From Hydractinia symbiolongicarpus (lineage: Eukaryota; Cnidaria; Hydrozoa; Anthoathecata; Hydractiniidae), in assembly GCF_029227915.1 (NCBI RefSeq), contig NC_079877.1, positions 27,801,851 to 27,865,850 on the forward strand: a DNA stretch of 64,000 nt, written 5' to 3'. The notes beneath the pieces are model-generated. The model saw only the letters and a list, made by a program, of their open reading frames with translations, was not told the origin of the DNA and did not search any database. Of this stretch, positions 1 to 12,535 are shown one piece after another. The first letter of the stretch is position 1; every line of letters starts with the position of its first letter. Position numbers and translations under genes: made by a program.

Positions 1-1509
1 TCTCCTTATGTGCGGAGCTAAGACCAAAACTGGACTAATATCCTAGTTCTGTACCAACCCATCCAAAGCGCAAAAAAGGAGGTGGTACATCAAAAAACTT
101 TTCGACGTAAGTATTTTCTTAATAACGGTTGTCAAAAACATGTATTATACCTTAAAATTTCGCCATTGAGGATGTCCTTAATTAATTGTTAGTTTACCGT
201 TTTCCGACTCGTAGTTTTGTTGCAGGGTCAGTCATTCAGCAGATTATTTTTTTTAAACTTTTTGTCAGACAAAAAAATGATTTTACTGTCTACCCTGGTC
301 TTCTCATGAGCCTGTTGTTTTGATTACTCATTTGCTTAGCGATTTAGCTACATTTTTGTTTAACTGTACGCATACTTTATGGAAAAATAATTTGAATGGA
401 TAATTTAACTGTGTTTGGGTCAGAAATCGGCAAAATATTGGGAAAACAATAGAATGTTAAAAAAAACGACCCAAAGATTTTGTGGTCAGCAAGAAATTGC
501 AAAGGTTGGCCTGAAAACGGCAAAAGAAAAATTATTTACCGAATTTTTTTATTTTGCAAGGTTTTCATTTCCTGATAAAGCCCTTCCTGAAAAATTTTGC
601 GTGGATTTAATTTCGTACTGTATGTGAAAAATGTAATATTAAAAAAAATAAAAAAAAGGTAAACATATTTTGGAGATGCTCTACTTTACCTTCTCACAAC
701 AGCTATTTATGTAATATTTAATATTTACTTATGATAAAATTAAAAACATTTCTGTCTTTTCCCTTTCAACTTCATTGGTTTCGTTGCCAGAAATGGGGGA
801 AGTATATATCAACATAATGAAAAGAAAAAGTCAGAAATCCGCTCATTTTTTTATGCATTTAAGAAATATAAAAAGTTCATTTTGTCAAGGAAATAATATA
901 ATAGAAATTGATTAAGGATTGTTTTTTAATAGAAATTGATTTAAAATTATTTTTTTGTCTTTATCATGCTTATAATGTAAACAGAGAAAGAATATCATAA
1001 AAAATGATTAAAAATTTGTCTGTTTTACTGTAACCCTTAGAAAAAAGTCAAAAAAAAAAGTTTTTGTAAATTTAATTTTGCATGGATTTAGTTTCAAACT
1101 GTGAAATTTAATCCACGCAAAATTTTATCAGCTTAAGGTAACTCTTACATTTTTTTGAGCAGTGTTTCAATCTGTAACATGATAGAAGAAATAGCTTTAT
1201 TAACAAATTTCTAAAAAACATTTTTCTTGGTAATGTTCATCAGCAATTTTAATCATTGATATTTTTTTCTTTTTTGCCCTCGTTGTGGATTTATTTCAAC
1301 AGTCCTTACAACTAGTTCATAGTTGTGAAATTGTTAAGGACATAAAAAATTCTGGAATATAAGCTATAACTGTGTTGACCAACTATTGAGAAATTATTGT
1401 TATGCTTTAACTTTAAGTATGCACTTACAAAGATATAATTTTTCTTTCTGTGTTATTTAAATCTTCATGTATGTATTAGTAATTCGTTATACATGTTATC
1501 TATTTCTAG
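1..1509. other. 5' flank of PDCD10, no confident gene
   Basis: No exon here can be assigned with confidence. PDCD10 lacks its N-terminal coding exon (the block around PLYxVMxPVF in other animals), and it should lie here or left of the window. One weak candidate is 47-106: it has a plausible acceptor (CTAATATCCTAG), a GTAAGT donor at 107, is 60 nt long and open in phase 0, which is compatible with the next exon, but its residues (FCTNPSKAQ...) do not resemble PDCD10. The rest is A/T-rich; the 70-codon frame at 415-627 looks like chance. Confidence 0.4.
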
Positions 1510-4500
1510 TTAGGCAATGATCGAAATACACAGCAAGATTTTAAAAATTCTATACATCAATTAATTCGAGCATTTGAGTTAGTAAGTATGAACTGATGTT
1601 TTTGTATTAGACCTAGTTCATCATTTTTGGTGTGTCAATAGACAGAAAAAGTCAAACCAATAACTTAATTGTATTTTTATTGCAAATTTTCTATTTTTCT
1701 TGTGTACATAGGTTCTAATTGAATAACTGTAATAGAGTGTTGAACAAAAATCATAAAAGAAATGATGTGTGATGAAAAAAAAAATTAAATGGTGTAGATA
1801 AGCATACGTTTGAAAAACAACTATGTCCTGTAGTTGTATGTTGTCCATAGTTAACAACAAAAGTTGCAATCGATTTTTTAATCCCGGGCTGAACTGAAAC
1901 GGGATCAGTTAGGCAAGTGCCTTTTCTGGGTGTGAAGAGCTTAACAAGTGTGCCAAATTTGATTTGCACAAATTTGTGTGGTACTTGAGCTCCGGTTGTG
2001 CACTATTTGGTGATGTCTCGTTGGTACGTGTTAGTAGAAAGGTATATTGCAAACATGACATACAAGAGAGAGGTAATATCCTCGCCTTGTATACTGCGTG
2101 TGCTAGGGAGAAATAATCGGATCGATAGCGCAGTCAGAAGAGCAATCACCTGCAAAGCGAGAGTTTGTGAGATTAAGTGCCACTCAATCCATCATTTTTG
2201 CAGCATTTGGAAAGCTAATATGCAGTGTTACTTGTACCGAAATCTTGTAAAGAACTTTAAAAAAAATGAAACATTATTTTGCCTGAAGTTTTTATATTTT
2301 TTTTTTATATTTTTTTTAGTATTTTATTTCAAAATAAGAATTAGCTAGTAGAGTTTACAGGGAAATTTAGTGAATAGCTTAATGCACTACTGCATTCCTT
2401 ATATAACTGCTGCATTGCAGATTAATATGGAAAATTATAAACCTGCCAAATCTCTAAAAATTCCTTAAAAGAATCAGAAGCAATATTTTAGGTAAAAAAT
2501 TAATCTGTTTTGGAGTGATCCTAAAAATGATTTTCGTGTGTTCTATACTGTAGTCATCTCAGTTGGACAACATAACCAAATTTTGTGACAGAATAATGTG
2601 TAACTGAGTTGTTTCCGTTCATAGGCGGAAGATGCCATACCTGGAATAAGCCAGGAGATTTTAGCAGGAATACTACGGGCTGGTATGTTTTTTTATGCTA
2701 GACAATTTAAAAATTCGAATAGCAGTAAAGTGATCAATTCCGTTTTTATTTTTGATGTTTTTTCCAGATGGTTATTCAATGAATATCAATGAAATTCTAT
2801 TGCGTTGCTCATACACAGATACTGACGGTAAGACATTGTATAAATACTTTATTGTATGAACCATGAAATTTGTACGACATCAACCATTCTTAAAAGTAAA
2901 AGTCCTTTTAACTTAGAATCAGATTTACTTAATTATGCAAAAAAAAGCAGTTTGTTTCTATTGTGATTTGTGCTGGTTAAATAACTGTGGTTTTATACTT
3001 GAGAATAAAACCATGGTATGAATCAACTTTAAATTATTATTTTAGACTTTCAGATTGAAAGAGAAGAACCAGAATTTTTGAAGTTAGAAAAGAAAGCAAA
3101 CGGTAGGACAGAAGTTTTCTTTTTTTCACAAAAGCAGTGCTCGTCTTCTACATTGCACCATGCATTAATGTCAATCAACAACGCATCAAATTTTGTCATT
3201 TAGAACTAAAAGCCATCCTTGGTAAGATTCCTGAAGAAATCCAAGACCGGTCGAAATTTTTACAGACAATAAAGTAGGTGTTTTTTTGCACTGGTTAAGC
3301 AATCTCGAATAAAATCTGTATTTTTTCTGTTTGTTTGATAGAAGCAGGTCTTGCTGAACCACGTACGAATTCTGTAAGCATTAAATTACAACTTTAATGT
3401 GTTTCTATCGACTTTCCATAAATGAGCGAATTCCTATGGGTTTTCCACAGTCTGACGACTAGTTTGGTGTAATTAGCAATTTAGGAGACGCAATGAGATA
3501 TTTTAAACCAGGTTTTTGAACTGCGTTGTCAGGCTTACATTAAAGTCTCATGAGCAGAAAACCAATATTTCAGTTGTTTGGCCTATCTTTAAGAAGAATG
3601 TGACGTCATTCACTCTTCTAAACTTAAATTCTTTTTTTCCAGAGACATTGCAAGTGCAATAAGAGAACTGTTGGACTCTGTTAACCAAGTTTTAAAGACA
3701 TACCAGGATCAAGGTAGAATAAAAGAATATAGGAAGGTTAGTGTATGAATCTAGTGTAACGTGACTGGCCCTTCCTCCACCCCATATATGACAATAAGTT
3801 ACGTTATTCTTCAAAGGTATTTATACACCTCTAACTTGCCTATCCGCCACACAGTCGGCTTGCATTTAGAAGATGTGGGTTTACAGTACACTTTTTTTTA
3901 TATAAGTGACACCTTTATCAGCAACATAAGGCATTTTTCTTACAGTATTTGTAAAATCAGCCTCGATTTTGAAAATTCATCAGTTTAAGATATGGAATCT
4001 AATTTTTGTTTGCTGATTTTGCTTTTGACACACAAAAGGTTTTGCTAAAAATAGCTACGTATCAAGAATTGCGTTTAGATTTAGTCATTCATTTATAGTC
4101 CATGCTACTACAAATAAACTCAAGTTTATTTTATTTTAACCTCTACTATTGTTATTTTACTTTTTGACATTGATTGATCAGCAACACTGAGGCTTACAAA
4201 TAAATTACGTTGTTTGTGAGAAATGTGTATATTATTTGAAGTTATTTGACTGATCATTTGTATTTTCTAATGCGAAATCTCTGTCAAATACAGAAGAAAT
4301 TCATGGCTCATTTCAGTGGCACTAGGAAATTCTCTTATTTTTAAAATCTCTGTTTTTATGGTCTTTTAAAAGTTTCGAATCTTAGCAATGTTTGTGGCAG
4401 GTTATAAAGTTAGTTTTAAGGTATATCCCTTAAATCCATCACCTACTAAGTATTAAGAAAGAAAAAAACGAAGTCTAAGAGATATCCAAAATCCATTCTT

Positions 4501-5784
4501 TACTCAGTAAGCTTTCGGTAACACCCAGGTTGGCATGTTCACACTAATTCTGATATGTACGATCGTTCTTAAATACTAAACATAATAAGAATAAAATTGT
4601 AACAATAGAACTATCAAAATAATTTTAAAGGACTTTACCTTTTATTCAAAATAGGACAGTCACGCGCAATTAATAGAGTCTTAATCAGAGTAAGTTTGAA
4701 ACCATTAGACTCTTCCGCAAGTAATAAGAATTTGTGAAACGATGCTGGAGATGATTACAAAACATCAAATGTTCGAGAACGACAGTGATCTAAGGACCAA
4801 GTTTAACACTTTTACCTGTAAGTGCAGAAATACTTGGGTGCTAAAACATATGGACTTTAAATAACGTTTTCTTTTATCATAAGTGGCGTTGAATCCACTA
4901 AACTTAAAACAGTGAACACGTTCGCAGCGTAATGAATTGCTGTCCTTAAAGGCAAAGCAGCTACGTAGCCTACCAAATAAAGCTAATTTTTTGCTGTATT
5001 TATTCATAATCTTTATTTTCTTTTAGACACTAGAACAAAATAAGCGCGAATTTGTAAAGTATTCAAAAAGTTTCAGTGATACATTAAAGCAGTATTTCAA
5101 AGATTTGAAGTAAGTGTCATTTAATAAGAAAACATGGTTACTTCGGCATTTTATCTTCAGAAATATCAAGTGATTATAAGTATAGAAACTTTCGCCGGCA
5201 GAAACATTTGGTCTAATTCATTTTTGTGCTGTGATAACAACAAAATACGTGTGGGGTTGAAATTTTTAAGGTTAACTTTTAATGCTTCGCAAAAGTTAAT
5301 GCTTGGAAAATTTTCTAAGAGCATAGTTTCGCGAAAGGTTATGTTTCCAAAATTTTACAATTGGGGTGATTCGTTAATGTTTGCAAAATGCAAAATTCTT
5401 GCAGATTCTTCCATTCGCAAAATGTTTTTTGCACTTAAAGTACCATATTTTTTACATTTCAAAGCAGGAATGTTTTGATGTTATATTTTTGCTTGTAATT
5501 ATAAGTGCATTCATTTATAATTTCTCAGTTAATGAATGAGATGGACAAAGAATAATGATAATAAAAAAATTGCTATTCTGTGCCTCAAATAAGGGCTTGC
5601 AACATTGCAACACCTACACCTCTTTGCCTTAAACTTATGTTAAGAGGGTAAGAGAGTCTCTGATAAAAATCTTAATGATAATTTTTATTTTAGACAAGAT
5701 AGTGTGTTTCTCAGCGCCAACTGTTTGATCAACCAAACGAACAATATTCTAATTGTTTTCCGAATGGTGGGAAAAGACAAGTAA
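1510..5784 (+). CDS. PDCD10: Programmed cell death protein 10 (CCM3), spliced
   Basis: Eight coding exons were read at 1510-1581, 2625-2682, 2768-2827, 3046-3102, 3204-3273, 3643-3736, 5027-5109 and 5694-5784 (TAA). All introns have GT-AG ends and all phases join. The visible product is 194 aa; the human protein is 212. Blocks nearly identical to the family are EREEPEF, FLQTIKDIASAI, EFVKYSKSFSDTLK and the C-terminal SANCLINQTNNIL. PDCD10 is a small scaffold, with an N-terminal dimerisation domain and a C-terminal FAT-homology domain. It binds GCKIII kinases, CCM2 and striatin in STRIPAK and CCM complexes at Golgi and junctions. The last exon supplies the FAT-H surface. The N-terminal exon is not found, and the first ~14 residues of exon 1510-1581 align poorly, so the N-terminus may be divergent. 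A five-residue insertion (around GRIKEY) lies between the helical regions. Family assignment is very secure; the 5' boundary is not. Confidence 0.95.
5190..5470. repeat. TTCGCGAA-type dispersed repeat in last PDCD10 intron
   Basis: This intron stretch carries several variants of a short motif (TTCGCCGGC, CTTCGCAAAAGTTAATG, TTTCGCGAAAGGTT, ATTCGCAAAATG) that recur at about 6000-6040, 21120-21350, 38220-38340 and 38808-38885. The 114-codon frame at 5134-5478 is a by-product of it. It looks like a decayed dispersed or MITE-like family; no termini were defined. Confidence 0.4.
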
Positions 5785-6438
5785 ATCCTGCACAACACCA
5801 CACCATAAAGATTGATAAATCTGACTCTCTTATTGTAATTTTTGCGGCAATGAAAAATAATACTGCACAAATCTGCACGCGTATGTAACTATGACAACGT
5901 AATTATTTGTATATGTAAATACATGTTTACCATAATACCATGTTTCTGCTATCACTTCCTTTCCCTCTTTATACATAGTAAGTAACGGAGTTAATTTCCG
6001 TGGGAATTAAATTTCGCGGATTTTTGTCAATTTCGCGAATTTTTCATTTTCCTTCTCTTCCTTTTCTAACTAGCTAATTTTGTCTTCTAATTTATTCACA
6101 CTTATGTTATAGATATGGACATGTCAACCTCAGCAGTCTTGATTTACTAATTTCAATTCTCAAGAAATAATAGGACTTACTTCCTTCTCGAGTATTACTT
6201 CTCCAACCTCATTCCCAGCGCCTGTTGTCTCTTTTCTAAAACAGGGTGCCCACTCTCATACAAAATCATACAATCGCATACAAAGTGACAAATCTCCTAC
6301 AATCACATACAAAACTACCTTAAAATATAATTCTCATAAAAACTTCTACTTTTTTAGGTTTTCTGTCAACCAAAATTTTGTTTTTAACATTTCTTCGCAC
6401 CATCAAATAAACATATTTTTACTTATTGCTTTTTGTAA

Positions 6439-6942
6439 TTATTGAGGAATCAAAACAAACTCTCTGCACGTATCTCTGATACGTGCAGCGAGTTTGTTTT
6501 GATTCCTCCAATACGCACCACACAAATTGCTCGAATATTGCCCTCGATTGTTTTCTAAATGTATAGATATAGATGTATAGAAATATACAATCACGTTATT
6601 TAGGCTGCTGTTTACTTGAAGAAATTTAAGCATACTGTAATGGTATAAATATAAGTTTTTGACAAAAAATTTTTTTCCAAAAAATATGTGGAGTTTGATA
6701 TTCTCTAACATAATATAAATATTTGAGTTTCGGTGCTTCGTTAAAAACCTTCTGCACATCTTTGAATAGGCTGTTGTTATGAAAGTTAGGTTGTGAAAAA
6801 CTCTTTTACGAGGAATTTGTTGATGTTTGATTTTTACGATGTATACATGACTTAAAATGTCTGAAACTCCCTCCACGATGGAGAAACTCAACAAAGCTTT
6901 GCACACGTGCTCATTGATACCTGCTGCAAATGGCTTTGTCAC
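6439..6942 (-). CDS. Unassigned 167-codon open frame
   Basis: I do not recognise this frame. It begins with ATG (MTKPFAAGINEHVCKALL...) and runs 167 codons without a stop, which is long for DNA of this base composition. It has no obvious domain, signal peptide or membrane helix, and is rich in Asn, Ile, Leu, Phe, His and Tyr. Its last ~23 codons coincide with the 6444-6508 hairpin, and short inverted repeats lie just upstream. That suggests a mobile-element relic or a chance frame rather than a host gene. Confidence 0.15.
   Translation of the reverse strand: MTKPFAAGINEHVCKALLSFSIVEGVSDILSHVYIVKIKHQQIPRKRVFHNLTFITTAYSKMCRRFLTKHRNSNIYIMLENIKLHIFFGKKFFVKNLYLYHYSMLKFLQVNSSLNNVIVYFYTSISIHLENNRGQYSSNLCGAYWRNQNKLAARIRDTCREFVLIPQ
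6444..6508. repeat. Hairpin, 31-bp arms with one mismatch
   Basis: Arm one is 6444-6474 and arm two 6478-6508, with a 3-base TCT loop. The arms pair over 31 bp with one mismatch (CTCTGCACG against CGTGCAGCG). Short partial pairing continues outside the arms. The inverted copy is so close that it must be a recent fold-back duplication, a MITE core or a structured transcript. Confidence 0.85.
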
Positions 6943-9900
6943 ATTTTATGTATGTTGTGAATATTTAAAGAAAAAGACAGGTTCAAACACAAAAGATGTT
7001 TAAATAAAAAACGAACAACGCAGTTTTTCAAAAAAATGTGACAAAGAAATTGTTGCTATGATGATGCTAAGGTGATTGATAAATATGACGCAGAAAAAAA
7101 TAAAACGGAGGGGAGTTTCGGGCGTTTTAGTTAAAAACAAAGATGCGGATTTATGGTTACCTGGAAAAAAAAAATTATATTTATATTATCTTATAGACAA
7201 TTTAACTTGCTTTTATATCCAATAAAAAATTTAGAAGAGAAAAAACATAATTTTTGAGAAATAATGTATATACTGAATATGTGTCTATACCTTTACTACC
7301 CTTAAGCACTTTATTTATGTGTATTTTGCTGAATTGGTTAGCTAGCAAGCCCTGGGTTACAAAACTTGTAGCTAGGTGAAACTTGGAAATTGGTAAATGA
7401 TTTATGCACCTGACTATAACACCTCGTTGGCTCTCTAAGGTGCAAATATGTCTTTATAATTTTTAAATGTTTGTGATATTCAAGGTTCCTGACTGAATTT
7501 AACTTCGTATTTAAAATTAAATTTATTTAAAAAAGGTTAACTAAAGCTGGTTGCAGTTATATTTAGCTGGAAGAGACCTTACATGTGAATGAAAAACGTT
7601 AGGAATCTTCTTTGTTTTTATATTTTGTGGCCTTAACATTTCCAAAAAGCCTTTCATTACTGATAAATTTTTCTTTTTCTTTTCCTAATGATATGTTTTT
7701 AAAAGGCCTTACAGCTTCTTTTTTTTTAGTCAACCAGCTCACTTTTTATTGCACACACAGATGTACAAAAACAAGGCTTAGAAAAAATTGGTAAACGATT
7801 TTACTAACAGTAAAGAATTGCTACCTTTTTAGGGAAAAATCTTTTGAGGAAATTATTTTGGGGATTTTGGACCAAAATTAAGTTAAACAAAACCGCAGTT
7901 TTTAGAGCTCATCAAAATTCTGCTGCTTTTCAAAAGGCGTTTTTTGATTGCTAGCTACATACTTCTATGTCTATTGTTATCATTCTGCTTAGAAAATATT
8001 CAAAATGCCAAACTAGCTAACCGTAAAGATTATTCAGTATTGTCATGAGAGAATCCAATCACAAAAATATATCAGCAAAAAGACATTTCTAGCAAATAAA
8101 TTTTTCGTTTACTGGTATAATTTTAGGTCGAATCTTATCTTACCTATTTCTGAGGTTATTGCTTTGAAAATTTTCTGAACATCATAGTCAAAATTGATAT
8201 GCTGTCAAAAACGGCTTATTGGTGTCTCTGAAAAGGGTTAAATTCATGAACTCAGAAAGTATGAAGATAATAAAACTATATTTTAGCTCGATTTTATCAA
8301 ACAGTCTAAAACCATATCATACCAAATCTCAACTCAATAATCTAATTTTTATTGAAGTTATGAGACTTTCAACTAAGAATATATATATATATGCTGGCTT
8401 AGACTTTTTTTTTTTATGTTCACTGCTTTTTAATTAGTATCAAAAGTCTTGAGATAGCATATCACAGTGTTGAGCTGTTTAATATCTACCACTATCTTCA
8501 GTACATCCTGGAATTAAACATAGTGTGCCTTAAAATATGATTCCGTTCTATTTTCTGAAATTTCTTCATAGCTTGTTGAAAAAGGCCTAGCAAGAACCAG
8601 TTTAACAAAATCTTCTGACCTTTTTGTCTTCCTCAAAATGCCTGTGTAATTTTTTTATGCCTCATGTAAAATTATCTTATATCGGATTGGTCTAAAAGTA
8701 CTCCATAACAAGTTTTAAGTCAATAACGTTTTTAAATTTTCTTTAATTATGTCGCATGTGCATTTAATGATAAAATGGCTCTGAAAGTTAATCTACTAGC
8801 CTTTTTATATTTTTAGGGTAACCAAAACATACCGACTAACCACAACCTTATAAATTTAAAACCTAATGATATATCTGAGAAATATTTCATTCGGCGCCAC
8901 CCACAATTTGTATAGCCGTTGTTTTTTATGTTTTGCTACAGCTTCGGTACCATTATGTTATCGTCTCGTTATGGATATTGCTTAGGGCCAGTCAGTTTAC
9001 TGTCGTCCATGCGCCGATAAAAACACTAGTGATGACACCGAGAGCACATAGCAGGACTTGATTTGTTGTGTTTTGCTCATCACAAAGGTTTTCTTCCTTC
9101 TTTGTTTGATATAATCCGTCTTTGGTGTTTGGATTTTTTGGTGTCACCCTTAAATTTAAGTAAGGCTAAGCGTCTGTCTGGCCTTCTGACGTGGTGGCAA
9201 ACATTCAACCTGCACCACTGAATCACTCGCTTAATATCAAACATTAAACAATTTACTGCGTTTAGAGCGATTAGTTCCATGCCATGAATTTTTTTCGACC
9301 GAGAACTCGTATATAAGGTAATAATTAGGTAATAAGGTAACTCTCAACGCAACAAAACGATGTTGCTGAACAAATGACGACAGTGTCAATAGTTAATAAT
9401 AAAAGCCACCGTACGAACACTGGTGTACAGAACGATGATTGCTACATTAAAGGGTATTAACTTACTGAAGAATGAGGACTACCTTCTAAACGATCCACAA
9501 GAACCAACGCATAGCCGCAGTGGTGATGTTTGGCACCACCGTGAAGCTGGACCCTTTTTTTCAGACAGCTACAGATCAAGCAGTCGCCGTACATTAATAC
9601 CTACTTTTGCCAAATCAACAATCCACATCTTTGATCCAGCAATAAAGCTGTAGGCCATATAGAAACTTCGGTAACATAGGGCCAGCCCACTTACTGCATT
9701 CACTGAGGTGGACGCATATGTCACATCGCATATATTAGTAGCAGCTTGCACAAATTGAATGGGTAGTGTAGATTCTATTCTGTTAAATAACGCCACATAA
9801 TACTTAAATTGGTGATCAATATTTTAAAATAAAAGCACTATTAATAATGGATGTGATGAATACAAAGTTCTTCAATTAAAGTTCTAAAAACACTCATCTG

Positions 9901-10376
9901 TCACATCCGGAAACTTTCAGTTTGGAAGTGATGGTGTCAAAGCTTCTCTAAGCTTTTTAGTTTTGTAGTAGCTATTTGTTTTCACATATAATTTTACGTT
10001 TTTACCCACGTACAAATCTTAAATCACCAATTTTAAGATTCTGGCAAGAAACGTAGGTTTTGAACCAGCTTGGCTAGCTAGCTATACTTTGCTTTATTTA
10101 TTGCTATTCTTTTGAAGTTTTTATTCAGTTTGGTATACCCTTATTTATTTGTATGTGGTGTTGTGGCTATCTAGCTACCTCTTTAGTTACCTCTAACTAA
10201 AAAGTGAAAATAGATAAATTCAGTTTTTGGCTACCAACAAAACTCCTAATACTAAATATGCTACATACGGTCAGGTGGCTGCAGCTTTTGTCACTGTTAT
10301 GAAAATTTATTTTGCTAAATGAAACTGCTGAGTAACTCGACCGGGTAACGCCAGCTGTTTCCTGATTTCTGTATTT

Positions 10377-10640
10377 ATGACACCATTTACCTGTTAAGCG
10401 CTTATCCTGGTGTTAACAATGGGCAGTTTCTTGTGTTTTTATATAAACCGTTGTGATAAAGTTTTTTTGGAAAATGGTTTTATGCGCCTATTACTCGTGT
10501 ATGACACAGTTTACCTGTAATAAACGTTCAACCTGCTGTTAACAGCGGGCTGTTTTGTGTGTTTTTTATTTAAATTGAAGTTGTGGTAAGTTTTGTAGAA
10601 AAAAGACTATTACGCCTTTTACTCATGGGGACACGGATTA
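10377..10640. repeat. Degenerate ~125-bp tandem repeat
   Basis: Unit one (about 10377-10500) and unit two (about 10501-10627) align through TATGACACxxTTTACCTGT, a TAAxCGxTxxxCCTGxTGTTAACA core, TTTTGTGT or TTGTGTTTTT, and the ending TACTCxTG. Further decayed copies seem to follow at about 10628-10680 and 10850-10950 (GTACTAAGTGCTCAGTCC and GTACTAAAGCGCTCCACC). No coding capacity was seen. Confidence 0.6.
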
Positions 10641-12224
10641 GCTGTACTAAGTGCTCAGTCCAGTGTCACAAATAGTTTTTCTAACGTTTACTGAAACTTA
10701 TTTCGCAAAATAAAATAATATTCACCAATTGATTTTGCTATGATGGGGTAACAACACGTCTTAAACTGTGCCCGTTGGGTGTTTTTATTTTGGCTAAAGT
10801 TGCAGTAGAGTTATATTTTGAAAAATACAGTACACCCGAAACACTATAATGTTGTGTGCGCTTTACTTGATTCACGACATAGTACATATCTGTACTAAAG
10901 CGCTCCACCTGATTGTTTGACACAGTTAGCAGTTCCTATGAAGCGCTCCACCGGGCTTTCGACTTCAGGTCGCACAGTTACTTGTGGCTTAACCTGGCAT
11001 TTCGGCGCCGGGTCCCCGGCTAGTCTTTATAATAATAGCCGTATTCTGTGTATCTCTGCGCAAAATAGTACCACAAGTAGCGAAACACACAAAATGTGGT
11101 AAATAAAGCATAGCAAACCCATGAGCTAAAGGTAGAATATATGGAATGTCCGGATGGTGTACTTTATTTCTATTTGGACTGAATAAGAACCTTGAGGCAG
11201 CCAGGGAGTAACTATCTAACTATATTTAACATTAATAAAAAGAGAACTTTAACTGCTTCTGCGCATGTGCAATTATTATATCGCGGTGTAGGAGATGACG
11301 GCTACGACCCTAAATTTTATTTCAATTCGGGCGTAACAAAACGTCGTCTAAATACGAAGGAGATTACGACAGGTAACTTTCATGTAAAGGCTGCTATAAA
11401 AATTCGAAGTTTGTTTCAAAACCTTTGCTAGGCACCACCTAATTTAAATATCATTCCCACAAACTATCTGGTCGTATTTTTTTTGCTTTTTTAAATGATT
11501 CTTAATTGAGTACCCCTCCATGAGCACTTTTTTTATCGAAGGAACCCCTTTTAATACGCGGGAGGCATTCATTAAATATTTCTAACATACAAATTTGAAG
11601 GGAAGCACTCATTTAAGGTGGGATAGCACTTGCTAAATTGCTTAATTGCTGAGAAGCAGGTGGTAATATTATTGATAAGTAATCAAAATCAGCCCTTTTA
11701 ACAACAGCCACGGGACGCTACTTGTTCAACTGTTTTGAAATGACTGCACGGAAAGATCGATCGATTCTGTTATAGTTTGCCTTGATCAGATGGAAGAATA
11801 AATGAGCAATAAAAAGACGTGCTTGTATTTCAACTAGTAAGGATATAGTTGTAAACAAGCAGGTTATATATTACGAACATTGGTATAATAAATGTTGTAG
11901 AAACATTCATAAAACTGCTGCAGCATTTAATTATGTTAACGAGAACTTACAACACTACTCCCGATTGTGTCTGGAAATGTTTTTCATACTATCCTGACAG
12001 TCATTTTCGTAAGATACACAAAAAATTAATGATACTTAAAATTTACAGCCCTGACGAATATAAATAAAGTTACTGACGTAAGAGTGAGTAGTCACAGTAT
12101 TATTTTCAGTCTGACTATTACTATTTCTTAAAATGGTTTATTCTCGAAAAATATTCTTTGAAATGCATCTAAACACGTCTTACGTAAAGTTCAAAAGTGT
12201 TGGAGTTTCCCGGTAGTGTTGTTG

Positions 12225-12535
12225 ATGGCATATATTTCCAACCGACTGGTGACCTTGTGGTAGATTATCACCTCCATCCCGGAAGACCTTGAAACCCCGG
12301 TTGAGCCATGCCAGACACTATAAAATTGTGAATCTATCCTTTCTGCTTAACGGTTAGCATCACAATAGGATGGATATTTTGAGCGGTTGTCTAGTTGAGC
12401 TGCTGTGCTTGCACGACTTCCGTAGCTCAAATGGGAGCTTTAAATGCACTAGGAGCCCCTTTCCAGAACCCTCGTTGATAGCAGTTCTACTAGGAACTGA
12501 GGAGGATATCCTGCGTGAATAATAATTATTATTAT
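12225..12535 (+). mobile_element. tRNA-derived SINE-like element
   Basis: The left part resembles a tRNA head: an A-box-like GACCTTGTGGTAGATT and, about 30 nt later, a decayed B-box-like CCTTGAAACCCC. A body of about 230 nt follows, ending in TCCTGCGTG and then a short (AAT/ATT)n tail. Promoter-like boxes plus a simple-sequence tail fit a SINE. The copy is not obviously related to the SINE family at 29448, 42670 and 63680. Confidence 0.55.

Noticed and set aside
47-106. Possible N-terminal PDCD10 exon
   Set aside because: Splice sites and phase fit, but the residues do not resemble the PDCD10 N-terminus and there is no start codon.
1998-2348. 116-codon frame in PDCD10 intron; also a tRNA-like patch near 2120-2190
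   Set aside because: It lies inside a well-supported intron; the A-box-like TAGCGCAGTCAG has no convincing B box, and no second copy was seen in the window.
9080-9796. Cluster of open frames on both strands
   Set aside because: Nothing recognisable in any frame and no convincing splice-joined structure; left as unexplained intergenic sequence.
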